DNA from: Pseudescherichia sp039594205
GTDB lineage: Bacteria; Pseudomonadota; Gammaproteobacteria; Enterobacterales; Enterobacteriaceae
DNA length: 64,000 bases
Reading direction: 5' to 3'
NCBI GenBank assembly: GCA_039594205.1
Contig: JBCNNW010000008.1
Span: 1 to 64,000 of the forward strand
Of the stretch, positions 17,840-26,824 are shown piece by piece. The notes beneath the pieces were generated by a model, which saw nothing but the letters and a program-made list of their open reading frames with translations, was not told the DNA's origin and made no database searches. Made by a program: the position numbers and the translations under genes. Each line of letters starts with the position of its first letter. Within the stretch, counting starts at the first letter, position 1.

Positions 17840-17856
17840 TGCAGCTTGTATGCCAA
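17840..17856 (-). promoter_or_regulatory. Sigma-54 promoter of nasF operon
   Basis: The minus strand reads TTGGCATACAAGCTGCA. GG at 17854-17853 and GC at 17842-17841 are separated by exactly ten bases, the sigma-54 -24/-12 spacing. The start would fall near 17829, giving a leader of about 124 bases, close to that described for Klebsiella nasF. General nitrogen control by NtrC is therefore expected. Confidence 0.8.
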
Positions 17857-17917
17857 CTTCTGTTGCCCTTTAAAATCAGGCGAATAACCTAAACCAGACG
17901 GCAAAAGTGGATCTGGA

Positions 17918-17956
17918 TGCACCGCAACGGTTTGTTATTTGCCCAAGGCCGGTGCA
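17918..17956. promoter_or_regulatory. Two candidate NtrC enhancer sites
   Basis: TGCCCAAGGCCGGTGCA (17940-17956) matches the NtrC dyad (TGCAC, six bases, GGTGCA) with one mismatch. TGCACCGCAACGGTTTG (17918-17934) matches with two. They lie about 90-127 bases upstream of the predicted nasF start, the usual enhancer distance, in the gap after nasR. Confidence 0.6.
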
Positions 17957-17971
17957 GCTACTCCTTTAGTA

Positions 17972-19198
17972 CTACGTCGTGGTTTTGCTCGCTGATGTTG
18001 CCATAATGGCGGCGACGGAGAGCATCGCCTCCGCGATCTCTACGAGCTTCTTATTCTGCTTCATCGCCATGTCACGCAGGATTTTGTGAGCCTGCGGCTC
18101 GCTCATGCCGTGGTGCTGCATCAACAAGCTTTTGGCGCGCTCCACCAGCTTACGGTCGGCAAGCGTGGCGCGCAGCGCTGCCAGCTCGGCATCCTGCGCC
18201 TGCAGCTGGCGAGACTGACGCTCGATAAGCTCAAGTACGGAGCGGCTGAGCTGGGGTGGGATCAACGCCGCATAGTGGCTATCCTGCTGCGGCAGCTGCG
18301 CAATCTCATGCTGCTGACGTAAGCCGGAGCGCTGTGCGTCGCCGATTCGCTGCTCGCAGCAGGCCATTAATCTCTCTTCCAGCCTGTCCTCAATGAGTTT
18401 CATACCGTCAATGCGTGCAGTGGCGATATCGAACCAGCGCAGGGCGATATCGTCGGTCGCATCAGGCGGAGATGTGCTGGTGCAGGCAATACGGCGCAAA
18501 CGCTCCAGCGCGCTGTTCTCTGCGTCCTGCTGTTGCTGCCACAGCGCCAAAGAGCGCTCATCGGCAAACTCCATAAAAGTGTCAAAGCAGCGCTCCTGCC
18601 CCTCTATCAGCGCCAGCAACTGCTGATGCGTAGCATCGTCGAAGCGCCGCGAGGTAAAACCCGCCGCCGCCAGGGCGCGCTCCTGCCCGGCCAGCTCCTT
18701 GCCCTGCATAAAGCTGAACATAGCAAGCAGCGCCCGTGACACAGTGGGATCCCCGGAGGTATCGGCGGCTTCAAACACCAGTGCCAGATGGGCGCGTATC
18801 ACTTCGCTATAGCGGTTCATCGCCTCGGGCTGATTAATCTTCAGGGCTGCAACCTGCTTACGCAACGCAGGCAAGTTGCTCATGCTATGCAGAGCATTGG
18901 CAATGCGGCTAAAGAGACGCGGTGCGTTAGCCATTGAACCAGCGAGATCCAGACTCATGAGCTGGCTATCTACCGCGTCTGCGGCAAGCTGGACCTGCTG
19001 CGCGCGTTCATTAAGCCGGTCGCGCCACGTCTCACCGCACGAGCAGAGGTAGATGTTGGCCGTGCCCCGCTCGCGCTGCAGGACATGGATAAGTTGGCTA
19101 ACCGCCCCCACCAGCTTGCTCATCTGCAGCAGCTGCTGTAGGCCAGTAATTTCACTTCGTCGGGCGGCCTGTACGAAATCGAGAGCGGAAAGAGGCAT
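17972..19198 (-). CDS. nasR: Nitrate-responsive antiterminator NasR
   Basis: The 408-residue regulator has an N-terminal all-helical NIT domain that senses nitrate/nitrite (QRERGTANIYLCSC near residue 45, SFMQGKELAGQERA in the middle). The C-terminal ANTAR RNA-binding domain begins around residue 335 (LATLADRKLVERAKSLLMQHHGMSEPQAHKILRDMAM). Ligand binding lets it trap the two-hexaloop RNA in the nasF leader. AGGT precedes the ATG. It is transcribed in the same direction as nasF with a 266-base gap that holds the nasF promoter. Confidence 0.95.
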   Translation of the reverse strand: MPLSALDFVQAARRSEITGLQQLLQMSKLVGAVSQLIHVLQRERGTANIYLCSCGETWRDRLNERAQQVQLAADAVDSQLMSLDLAGSMANAPRLFSRIANALHSMSNLPALRKQVAALKINQPEAMNRYSEVIRAHLALVFEAADTSGDPTVSRALLAMFSFMQGKELAGQERALAAAGFTSRRFDDATHQQLLALIEGQERCFDTFMEFADERSLALWQQQQDAENSALERLRRIACTSTSPPDATDDIALRWFDIATARIDGMKLIEDRLEERLMACCEQRIGDAQRSGLRQQHEIAQLPQQDSHYAALIPPQLSRSVLELIERQSRQLQAQDAELAALRATLADRKLVERAKSLLMQHHGMSEPQAHKILRDMAMKQNKKLVEIAEAMLSVAAIMATSASKTTT

Positions 19199-19319
19199 AT
19201 CGCTACCTGCACAAAAAGAACATGCCGAGGACGAAGCAAGATGCGTGCCGCATTTCCCCCTTTTCTTTTACTCCGCGCCCGCTATGCTAATCAGCAACTC
19301 CTAAACCATCGGACTGGTC

Positions 19320-19607
19320 ATGACTGCACACGTATCCAAAGACCCTCTGCACGGCGTAACCCTTGAAATGCAGGTAAATGCCCTCGTGGCGCGCTATGGC
19401 TGGGGTGAGCTAAGCAAGCTTATCAATATCAACTGCTTTAAAAACGATCCCAGCGTAAAATCAAGCCTCAAATTTTTGCGCCGCACGCCCTGGGCGCGCG
19501 CGGAGGTCGAAGCGCTCTATCTGGATTCACTGGATGATGTCGTCCCGATCAAACAGGACGAACCTGCGATAAACCCATGGGCCAATAGCCGCCTGAATAA
19601 GAGCTGA
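19320..19607 (+). CDS. VF530 family (DUF2132) DNA-binding protein
   Basis: The 95-residue product carries the VF530 signature: DPLHGVTLEMQVNALVARYGW, then INCFKNDPSVKSSLKFLRRTPWAR. This is a small helical double-stranded-DNA-binding fold of unknown cellular role. It is divergent from nasR. A -10-like TATGCT lies near 19284, and digH follows after seven bases, suggesting a two-gene unit. Confidence 0.9.
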   Translation: MTAHVSKDPLHGVTLEMQVNALVARYGWGELSKLININCFKNDPSVKSSLKFLRRTPWARAEVEALYLDSLDDVVPIKQDEPAINPWANSRLNKS

Positions 19608-19614
19608 AACAGAG

Positions 19615-20919
19615 ATGGCGCGACACATTACACGGTTAGGCGCACTGGTTGGCTGCGCGCTTTTACTTGCCAGCTGCTCTTCTAAACCACCGAAGTCACT
19701 GGTGACTCCACTTCCACCCGTAACAAAGCAGCCGCTGCCGGACAGCTCCGCCCGGAGTAATGAGCCGGTGCGCGGTATCTGGCTGACAACCGTCTCCCGT
19801 CTTGACTGGCCACCAGCGTCGTCGGTTACCGCCAGCCCGGCGCTGCGCATCAGCCAGCAGCAGAGGGCGTTAACCGATAAACTGGACAACCTGAAACGTC
19901 TTGGGGTGAATACCGTTTTTTTCCAGGTGAAGCCTGACGGGACCGCTCTGTGGCCCTCTAAAATCCTGCCGTGGTCAGATATGCTTACCGGCACTATCGG
20001 CGCCGATCCCGGCTACGATCCCTTGCAGTTTATGCTGGATGAGGCCCACAAGCGCGGCATGAAGGTGCACGCCTGGTTCAACCCCTATCGCGTCTCCACC
20101 AATACCAAACCCGGCACCGTTGCCGAGCTGAATCGCACTCTGCCGCTTAACCCGGCCAGCGTCTTTGTGCTGCACCGGGACTGGATCCGCACCGCCAGCG
20201 ATCGCTATGTGCTGGACCCGGGTATTCCGGAAGCCCGGGACTGGATCACCAGTATTGTGGCCGAGGTAGTGGCCCACTATCCGGTAGACGGGGTGCAGTT
20301 CGATGACTACTTCTATACGGAGTCACCCGGCTCAGCCCTGAACGATAACCAAACCTTCCAGAAATATGGCAGCGGATTTGCTTCAAAGGCGGACTGGCGA
20401 CGCAACAACACCCAGCAGCTGATTGAGCAGGTGTCGCGCACCATTAAGCAGCTGAACCCCAACGTAGAGTTTGGCGTCAGCCCCTGCGGCGTCTGGCGCA
20501 ACCGCTCCCACGATCCGGCCGGATCTGATACGCGCGGCGCAGCGGCGTATGATGAGTCCTATGCCGATACGCGTTTATGGGTGCAAAAAGGGTTGGTGGA
20601 TTATATCGCTCCGCAGATCTACTGGCCCTTCTCCAGGGATGCGGCCCGCTATGATGTGCTGGCAAAATGGTGGGCGGACGTGGTGAAACCCACTCATACG
20701 CGCCTGTATATTGGCGTAGCCCTGTATAAGGTGGGCGAACCGTCGAAAACCGAGCCGGACTGGACGGTTAACGGCGGCGTGCCGGAGCTGAAAAAGCAGC
20801 TCGATCTTAACGATGCGCTGCCGGAGATTAGCGGTACTATTCTGTTCCGGGAGAACAACCTCAATCAGCCCCAGGCTCAGCAGGCGGTAAATTACCTGCG
20901 GAGCCGCTGGGGCAGTTGA
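19615..20919 (+). CDS. digH: Glycosyl-hydrolase-like lipoprotein DigH (YddW)
   Basis: The 434-residue product matches E. coli YddW/DigH in length and domain. A lipobox places the lipidated cysteine at residue 21 (LLASC). A GHL10/DUF187 TIM-barrel domain follows (EPVRGIWLTTVSRLDWP, GVNTVFFQVKPDG, WFNPYRVS, VDGVQFDDYFY, GVSPCGVWRNRS, DYIAPQIYWPF). In E. coli this protein binds septal denuded glycan and acts on it during division. An Asp-Asp pair in VQFDDYF is in the usual catalytic position. Confidence 0.92.
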   Translation: MARHITRLGALVGCALLLASCSSKPPKSLVTPLPPVTKQPLPDSSARSNEPVRGIWLTTVSRLDWPPASSVTASPALRISQQQRALTDKLDNLKRLGVNTVFFQVKPDGTALWPSKILPWSDMLTGTIGADPGYDPLQFMLDEAHKRGMKVHAWFNPYRVSTNTKPGTVAELNRTLPLNPASVFVLHRDWIRTASDRYVLDPGIPEARDWITSIVAEVVAHYPVDGVQFDDYFYTESPGSALNDNQTFQKYGSGFASKADWRRNNTQQLIEQVSRTIKQLNPNVEFGVSPCGVWRNRSHDPAGSDTRGAAAYDESYADTRLWVQKGLVDYIAPQIYWPFSRDAARYDVLAKWWADVVKPTHTRLYIGVALYKVGEPSKTEPDWTVNGGVPELKKQLDLNDALPEISGTILFRENNLNQPQAQQAVNYLRSRWGS

Positions 20920-20933
20920 TTTACAACGGCTGA

Positions 20934-23255
20934 TTAGCGAAGCGCGCCGGAGGTAGCCACCGCCTCCACGCGCTCCATCGCAATTGGAATGCTCTTATAG
21001 GCCGGAATGCCGCTTTTGGTGTCGTGGCTGTCTAGCGGCACCATCACGTTGGCTTCGGGGTAGTAGGCACCAACGGAACCCGGTGCCATGTCGATCACTA
21101 CAATGGTCAGATTTTGCATTCGCCGTTCGGTAGCGTTGCCTTCGCTATCGAGCGCCACAATGTTGACCTGATCCCCCACCCGCAGATTGCGCTGCTCCGC
21201 TTCGTCGGCGTTGATAAACAGCACGTCCCGCCTGCCGGTCACCCCGCGATAGCGGTCGTTCAGGCCGTACAGCGTGGTGTTGTACTGATCATGGCTGCGC
21301 AGCGTGGTCAGCACCAGATCGTGACACTTCAGCGAGCGCGGATCTTCATTGATACCCTGCATGATTTTGAACTCGGCTTTGCCAGACGGTGTATTCCAGA
21401 TTCGCTCTGAGGCGGTATTTCGCAGCCGAAAGCCGCCCGGCTTTTTCACCCGCTCGTTGAAATTGTCGAAGCCGGGGATGGTCGCCTCAATGGCATCGCG
21501 GATAAAGCTGTAGTCGCGTACCATTTTGTCCCAGTCAACAACGGTATTGGGCAGCGTGGCTTTTGCCAGCCCGGCAACCAGAGCAGGCTCTGACTTCAGA
21601 TGCGGCGAGGCGGGGTTGAGCGAGCCGTGGGAGGCATGCACCATCGACATGGAGTCCTCAACGGTAATGCTCTGCTCGCCAGAGTCCTGAACATCCCGTT
21701 CGGTACGGCCCAGCACGGGCAGAAGATAGTTATGCTTACCTAACAGCAGATGTGAGCGGTTGAGCTTGGTTGCCATATGTACCACAAGATCGAGCTTGCG
21801 CATCGCCGGGAAGGTCACCTGCGGGTCGGAGATCGCCTCCGCCAGGTTACCGCCCAGACAGAGCAGCGCTTTAGCCTGGCCGTCGCGCATCGCCTGAATT
21901 GCCGCGACAGCACCATGACCGTGTTTTTGCGGCGGCGTAAAACCAAAGACCTTTTCAATGTTGTCGAGCAGCGCCTGGGTGGGGATTTCGGTAATTCCCA
22001 CGGTGCGATCGCCCTGCACGTTAGAGTGGCCGCGCAGCGGGCAGATGCCAGCCCCTTTTTTACCGATGTTGCCGCGCAGCAACAGCAGGTTAGCGATCTG
22101 CTGAACGTTCTGCGTGCCATACTGGTGCTGGGTGATACCCATGCCGTAGCAGATAATGGTCCGCTCAGCGTTAGCATACAGACGGGCGATGTGCTGGATC
22201 TCCTTGCGCTCCATACCAGAGACCTTCAGGATATGCGCCCACTCGGTAGCATCAAGGTCAGCTTTTAACTCCGCAAAGCCCTGGGTATGCTGATGAATAA
22301 AGTCCTCGTCGATTATCCCTGGCTCGCCTTTCGCTTTCGCCTCATCATGCATTGCCAGCAGAATTTTCATCACCCCTTTCAGCATCGCCGCGTCGCCGCC
22401 AACCCGCACCTTGTAGTAGGTCGATGCCAGCTCGGTAGAGCTAAGGGAGAGCATCTCAATGGGGCTTTGCGGCGAGGTGAAGCGCTCCAGACCACGTTCG
22501 CGCAGCGGGTTAATAGCCACGATGGTTGCGCCACGCTTAGAGACCTCCCGCAGCGTCCCCAGCATCCGCGGATGGTTGGTGCCAGGGTTATGGCCAATGC
22601 AGAGCACCAGATCGCAATGGTCAAAATCCTCCAGCTCCACTGTTCCCTTGCCAACGCCAATGGATTCCGGCAGGCCGACGCTGGTTGGCTCATGGCACAT
22701 GTTCGAGCAGTCCGGGAAGTTATTGGTGCCATATTCGCGGGCAAAGAGCTGCCAGAGGAATGCGGCTTCGTTGGAGGCGCGGCCAGAAGTGTAAAACTCA
22801 ACGCTGTCGGGGTCGTCGTAGCTGCGAAGATGCTCACCGATTTCCCTGAAGGCGGTTTCCCACTCAATGGGCTGGTAGGTATCGCTGGCGGGGTCATATT
22901 TCATTGGGTGGGTTAATCTACCCTCGCCCTCCAGTTCAAAGGCGTTGCGCTTCCACAGTTCGCTGACGGTATGGGCGGCAAAAAATTCGGGGGTGGTACG
23001 TTTGCTGGTGGCTTCCCAGGAGACGGCTTTCGCGCCGTTTTCACAGAACTCAAACGAGGAGGCGTGCTGCGGATCGGGCCATGCACAGCCTGGACAGTCG
23101 AAACCTTGTGGCTGATTAACTTTGAACAGGGCAATGACGTCCTGCTTCACCGACATCTGACCACGTATCGCGTCGGCTACGGCTTTTAATGCTCCCCAGC
23201 CGCCCGCTGAACCGCCATAGGGTTTGATACCGATAGTACGATTTTGCTCTTTCAT
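20934..23255 (-). CDS. ydeP: FdhF/YdeP family molybdopterin oxidoreductase
   Basis: The protein (773 residues from the ATG at 23255) closely follows E. coli YdeP. It has GGWGALKAVADAIRGQM and GFDCPGCAWPDP at the N-terminus, YTSGRASNEAAFLWQLFAREYG for the molybdopterin fold, NFPDCSNMCHEPTS, GHNPGTNHPR and ICYGMGITQHQYGTQNVQQ. It is a formate-dehydrogenase-H-like enzyme of unknown substrate; E. coli YdeP is linked to acid resistance. The ATG at 23255 is chosen over a TTG at 23273 because GGAG lies six bases before it. It is convergent with digH. Confidence 0.9.
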   Translation of the reverse strand: MKEQNRTIGIKPYGGSAGGWGALKAVADAIRGQMSVKQDVIALFKVNQPQGFDCPGCAWPDPQHASSFEFCENGAKAVSWEATSKRTTPEFFAAHTVSELWKRNAFELEGEGRLTHPMKYDPASDTYQPIEWETAFREIGEHLRSYDDPDSVEFYTSGRASNEAAFLWQLFAREYGTNNFPDCSNMCHEPTSVGLPESIGVGKGTVELEDFDHCDLVLCIGHNPGTNHPRMLGTLREVSKRGATIVAINPLRERGLERFTSPQSPIEMLSLSSTELASTYYKVRVGGDAAMLKGVMKILLAMHDEAKAKGEPGIIDEDFIHQHTQGFAELKADLDATEWAHILKVSGMERKEIQHIARLYANAERTIICYGMGITQHQYGTQNVQQIANLLLLRGNIGKKGAGICPLRGHSNVQGDRTVGITEIPTQALLDNIEKVFGFTPPQKHGHGAVAAIQAMRDGQAKALLCLGGNLAEAISDPQVTFPAMRKLDLVVHMATKLNRSHLLLGKHNYLLPVLGRTERDVQDSGEQSITVEDSMSMVHASHGSLNPASPHLKSEPALVAGLAKATLPNTVVDWDKMVRDYSFIRDAIEATIPGFDNFNERVKKPGGFRLRNTASERIWNTPSGKAEFKIMQGINEDPRSLKCHDLVLTTLRSHDQYNTTLYGLNDRYRGVTGRRDVLFINADEAEQRNLRVGDQVNIVALDSEGNATERRMQNLTIVVIDMAPGSVGAYYPEANVMVPLDSHDTKSGIPAYKSIPIAMERVEAVATSGALR

Positions 23256-23348
23256 AGTGCTCCACAATATCAATTACCTTCTCTCTAAGCCTGGTACAGG
23301 AATTGTGGATAGGTGAACTAATCGTTTAAAACGCCGGAGCAGGATCGC

Positions 23349-24080
23349 CTAGGGATTGTGAAACGAAACGGTAAAACCCTGCTCCTGCCAGTGCTCCAGC
23401 TGCTCTTGCTGGCGACGAGTAAGCACTTTACCCGTCCATAAAAAGATGTGCTGACCAGGGAAAAGTTCGGGACGCGGGACCTCAAGCGGCTCAGCGAGCA
23501 GGTCGATATGCCACCCCCGCTGGGACAGCCGCCATGCCTCCAGCCACAGCCGGGTGCGATCTTCGCTACCCCAGCCAATCAACAGCGCTTCCCTGCCCGC
23601 TTTTTTACGTGCGTTGATCACGCATGAGACAGCATGCTCGGTAATGACGCCGTCCAGTAGGCTGGACATGACGCGGGCCGTATATTGATCGAGGGTCAGA
23701 CGCTGGCGCACGGGAGTAAGGATATGGTCGATAAGGTCATCCACCGTATGATCGCGTCCAAGCGTCGTGATAGCAGTGCGCAGCTTCCCTGGACGCGCCT
23801 GGCGCAATACGCCCATCATCTCTTCCTGCAGCGTTGCCCAGTCATCACGGGCAACCACTTTACTGTCTTCCAGCAGCGCTTTGACTTTACTGACGGGGAC
23901 GCCGCTCTCGATCCAGCGTTTGATCTCTTTGATGCGTTGAATATCTTCCTCGTCAAACTGACGATGACCGCCTTCGCTGCGTTGAGGTTTGAGCAAGCCA
24001 TAGCGACGCTGCCAGGCACGGAGCGTGACCGGGTTAATTCCGCATCTTTCAGCTACATCGCCAATACTATAAAAAGCCAT
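23349..24080 (-). CDS. bluR: MerR-like repressor BluR
   Basis: The 243-residue product has a MerR-type winged helix (YSIGDVAERCGINPVTLRAW, then GHRQFDEEDIQRI) and a C-terminal domain of the B12-binding-like type without cofactor ligands. In E. coli BluR represses ycgZ-ymgA-ariR-ymgC until BluF, in its blue-light state, binds and relieves it. The ATG at 24080 follows AGGGGAG and gives the same length as E. coli BluR. The gene lies 53 bases after bluF on the same strand, with its target operon divergent upstream. Confidence 0.92.
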   Translation of the reverse strand: MAFYSIGDVAERCGINPVTLRAWQRRYGLLKPQRSEGGHRQFDEEDIQRIKEIKRWIESGVPVSKVKALLEDSKVVARDDWATLQEEMMGVLRQARPGKLRTAITTLGRDHTVDDLIDHILTPVRQRLTLDQYTARVMSSLLDGVITEHAVSCVINARKKAGREALLIGWGSEDRTRLWLEAWRLSQRGWHIDLLAEPLEVPRPELFPGQHIFLWTGKVLTRRQQEQLEHWQEQGFTVSFHNP

Positions 24081-24133
24081 CAACTCCCCTAAACTCAACG
24101 CGACTATGCTCATATTCCAACGCTATCATTATC

Positions 24134-25354
24134 TCATAAACCCGCCCGTTTTTCTGGCCATGCCACGGCAGGTATGCCGGCAAGTTCGGGACGGGCAAAA
24201 AGGTAGCCCTGGAACTGTGATATGCCTGCTGACTCCAGCCACATCCACTCCTCAGGCCGCTCAACACCCACTGCGGAGACCAGAATCTCCAGTGAGCTAC
24301 AGCATTTAATAATGGCCTGGATGATTGCCTGCCGTGGGCCACTCTTATGTACATCTTTAATCAGGTCGCGATTGATCTTGATCCTGTCCGGCTGAAACTG
24401 CGCCAGCAGCAGCAGACCGGCAAAGCCTGCGCCAAAGTGGTCGATGGCGACACGGATACCCGCTGCTTTCAACTGCCTTACCGCATCGGTGAACTCGTCA
24501 AGGCGTGATATCACTTCGCTCTCGGTAAACTCAACGATGATTTGCTCAGGAATCAGCCCGTTAGCTTCGATCTCCTGCAGCAGGAAATTGACTGCGCCGG
24601 GTACCTTCACCAGCGTCATCGGCAGTAGATTTACCGACAACGTCTGCTCGCCAATATTCAGCTCTGCCGCCATAGCAAAAGCCACTTTTTTGCTGCGCAG
24701 GTCAGCCTCATAGGCATCATCCCCTGCTACACCCGCAAACCAGGCCTCAGGGAGGTCGCCGCCCGGCGTACGCAGCAAGGCTTCTATCGCAACCACCTCA
24801 CGGGCAAAAGGATCGATCATTGGTTGAAACGCAAAGCTGCACTCTGCTGTTTCATCCACTTCTCGCGTCTCTGTACGAGAAGCACTGTCATCCGGAATGA
24901 AATCCCAGGCATCCGCGGGCGGAATTTCAAAGTAGTTCTCTTTCTCACGCTCCTCGACAAAGGTACGGAAAAACTGCAGCGCACGGTCATCGTAGGTCAA
25001 CTGGTACTTTGAGGTGCCCTTATCCAGCACGCGCTGCAGCACATCATCCCGGTCGTATTCTCTTAGATCGAAAAGCTCCATCCCTGACTTACCAAACCGC
25101 CGCGACGGCGCGTAGTCACACAGCAGCTCAACGAGATTGTAGTGGCGAGTATCCTGACAAATAGCGCGGTAAATTTTAAACACGCTCTCTTCCGGCCCTT
25201 CCAGCAGCTGGAAGAAATGAGTCCCGTTAAAAAGCAGGATGCCTGTCACCTCGGAGTGACCATTTTTTTGGTTTGCTGCTGCAACCATCTCTTCCAGCAT
25301 TTTAACTGGTACGTCGTCACAGAGATGGCTGCGGTAAATAATGGTTGTAAGCAT
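24134..25354 (-). CDS. bluF: Blue-light sensor BluF (BLUF plus degenerate EAL)
   Basis: Residues 1-95 are a BLUF flavin photoreceptor domain with the key Tyr7, Asn31 and Gln49 (TIIYRSH, NGHSEVTG, HFFQLLEG). The C-terminal 250 residues are an EAL-like domain that keeps EALLR but has degenerate metal-site motifs (IDHFGAGFAG, KINRDL, SAVGVE). It should therefore not hydrolyse c-di-GMP and instead binds BluR on illumination, as in E. coli. The ATG at 25354 is used because the family begins MLTTIIYRS; an upstream extension has no homology. It is divergent from ycgZ. Confidence 0.92.
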   Translation of the reverse strand: MLTTIIYRSHLCDDVPVKMLEEMVAAANQKNGHSEVTGILLFNGTHFFQLLEGPEESVFKIYRAICQDTRHYNLVELLCDYAPSRRFGKSGMELFDLREYDRDDVLQRVLDKGTSKYQLTYDDRALQFFRTFVEEREKENYFEIPPADAWDFIPDDSASRTETREVDETAECSFAFQPMIDPFAREVVAIEALLRTPGGDLPEAWFAGVAGDDAYEADLRSKKVAFAMAAELNIGEQTLSVNLLPMTLVKVPGAVNFLLQEIEANGLIPEQIIVEFTESEVISRLDEFTDAVRQLKAAGIRVAIDHFGAGFAGLLLLAQFQPDRIKINRDLIKDVHKSGPRQAIIQAIIKCCSSLEILVSAVGVERPEEWMWLESAGISQFQGYLFARPELAGIPAVAWPEKRAGL

Positions 25355-25675
25355 AATTATCCCGGGGATCGGTGTGTGAAGAGCCACATTAGCAAATGTC
25401 AGCACCCAGATCTTGTAATGATTGTGCCTGATTTTAAAGACAATCTTTCCCGTGTATAAGTATGCTGCTCTATAAAGAGTACAGCTTTTTGCCATACCTG
25501 TACAAGTATTCTCAAATCAAGATAGGATTTTTCTGTAAGACGTTGATTATAATCATATGTTAAAAATATCTAAAATAAATTACGTTAATTTGTACAATTT
25601 CTATGTACAAGTTTGCTCGTTTTGTATAACTTTGTTCTCGTTATCACAAATTACTGAATTTTACAGGAGTGACAT
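25355..25675. promoter_or_regulatory. bluF/ycgZ divergent control region
   Basis: This 321-base AT-rich gap holds the promoters of both units. The clearest element is a perfect inverted repeat at 25590-25610: TTGTACA, seven bases, TGTACAA. A single TGTACA also sits at 25499-25504 nearer bluF. A likely -10 (TATAAC, 25624-25629) lies downstream of the inverted repeat on the ycgZ side, so a bound MerR-type protein such as BluR would cover the promoter. GGAG sits just before ycgZ. Confidence 0.6.
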
Positions 25676-25915
25676 ATGCAGCAGAACGGTTTTGTTCCGA
25701 ACACAGCTAATGCCATTACCCGCTATTTCAATAAAGCTGCCCTGCCAAGTCAGCAGGAGACGCTGGGCCAGATCGTGGTTGAAATTCTGAGCAGCGGCCA
25801 GAGCCTGAACCGTAAAGCAATTTGCACCAAACTGCTTAGCCGCCTTGAAATGGCCTCTGACACGGAAGAAGAGAGCCATTACCATACGCTGATTGGCCTG
25901 CTGTTTGACCGCTAA
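25676..25915 (+). CDS. ycgZ: Connector protein YcgZ
   Basis: The 79-residue product follows E. coli YcgZ: ITRYFNKAALPSQQETLGQI, then LNRKAICTKLLSRLE and HYTHLIGLLF-type ending (here HYHTLIGLLFDR). These small helical proteins act through the Rcs phosphorelay to promote colanic acid and repress curli when BluR is relieved. GGAG lies seven bases before the ATG. Its last codons and stop are part of a 24-base duplication. Confidence 0.92.
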   Translation: MQQNGFVPNTANAITRYFNKAALPSQQETLGQIVVEILSSGQSLNRKAICTKLLSRLEMASDTEEESHYHTLIGLLFDR

Positions 25916-25951
25916 GGAGTGGCACAGTTTGAACGCTAAGGAGTGGCAAAC
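25904..25951. repeat. 24-bp tandem duplication over the ycgZ stop
   Basis: The unit at 25904-25927 is repeated at 25928-25951 with few changes; CGCTAAGGAGTGGCA is identical in both (25910-25924 and 25934-25948). The first copy contains the ycgZ stop codon. Each copy carries an AAGGAG ribosome-binding-like core, but no good start codon with a long frame follows either. Confidence 0.85.
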
Positions 25952-26085
25952 GTCCAGCAACTGATAGTTTAGTTTTTTAAGTCGCTTTTGGTGGGCTGGT
26001 GTTCATGGAAGATAATGCCGCCTTCACCTTGCGCAGACTCATGCCTCGTTTCCCAACGGGATAGTGTGGCAACAGAGACGCAGTT

Positions 26086-26397
26086 ATGAACAGAAGTGAA
26101 ATTGATCAACTTACAGATGAGCTAATCGGAGAAGCCGTCTTATCCCTCCTCAGTGAGAATGGTCCTGTTAATACCAGGGCGCTTATCACGAGGCTGAGGT
26201 CTATGGAAAAAAATGAGGCGGATAGTCGACGACGCGAGATCCTTGGGCGCGTTATCGCGGAAATTAATAACAATACAGAAGTATCGATGCGTCACCAGAC
26301 CGAACGCGATCAGAGGGACTCTGAAAGCAAGAAAAAGGACAACGTGTTTCAACTGTTTGGCGATAACCAGCAGCAGAGCACCAGTAAAAAACACTGA
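26086..26397 (+). CDS. ymgA: Connector protein, YmgA-like
   Basis: The 103-residue product shares the YmgA pattern: an N-terminal helical core (ELIGEAVLSLLSENGPVNTRALITRL, RRREILGRVIAEI) and a hydrophilic tail rich in Gln, Lys and Ser. The middle position between ycgZ and ariR also fits YmgA. The ribosome binding site is weak. It is expected to act with YcgZ and AriR on Rcs-dependent biofilm control. Confidence 0.82.
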   Translation: MNRSEIDQLTDELIGEAVLSLLSENGPVNTRALITRLRSMEKNEADSRRREILGRVIAEINNNTEVSMRHQTERDQRDSESKKKDNVFQLFGDNQQQSTSKKH

Positions 26398-26433
26398 CTG
26401 CATCCATTTATCTAACTTTTAACGGTACAAATT

Positions 26434-26715
26434 ATGCTTCAGGCTATGCTCCAGCAATCATCAGACCTCTTTGAAGCGCTGCCCGACACGGCCCTCTCCG
26501 CCTATTTCCGTAATGCGGGTGACGTTCTGGCAGATGAATCGACGGTACTGGGTGCAGTGGTGCGTTCAATCCTCGCCTCCGGCGGTCATCTCACCAATAA
26601 AGCGATTATTCTGCATCTCATTCAGGCAATCGAATCCACTGATGATGTGGTGAAGAGCGATATTATTCGCAAAACGCTGGAGATAGTTGTCGATCACACC
26701 ATGGATGACATCTGA
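26434..26715 (+). CDS. ariR: Biofilm/acid-resistance regulator AriR (YmgB)
   Basis: The 93-residue product matches AriR/YmgB: DTALSAYFRNAGDVLADESTVLG, then NKAIILHLIQAIESTDDVVKSDIIRKTLEIV. This is a Hha-like dimeric helical protein implicated in biofilm repression and acid survival in E. coli. The start at 26434 is tentative, since the ribosome binding site is weak and another ATG lies at 26446. A GC-rich hairpin (26740-26765) follows the stop at a distance. Confidence 0.9.
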   Translation: MLQAMLQQSSDLFEALPDTALSAYFRNAGDVLADESTVLGAVVRSILASGGHLTNKAIILHLIQAIESTDDVVKSDIIRKTLEIVVDHTMDDI

Positions 26716-26824
26716 GCTCAGGTGTAGCCTATAGCGTAAGCCGGGCCAGCAACAGGCTGCCCGGCATTTGCTACTTCGGCATATAATCAGGCTCAGGCAT
26801 CTCTTCTGATAGACAATGCTGCAG

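Noticed and set aside
26740..26765. GC-rich hairpin after ariR as a REP element
   Set aside because: The arms GCCGGGC/GCCCGGC do not match the usual REP consensus and only one copy was seen; it is more likely a weak terminator.
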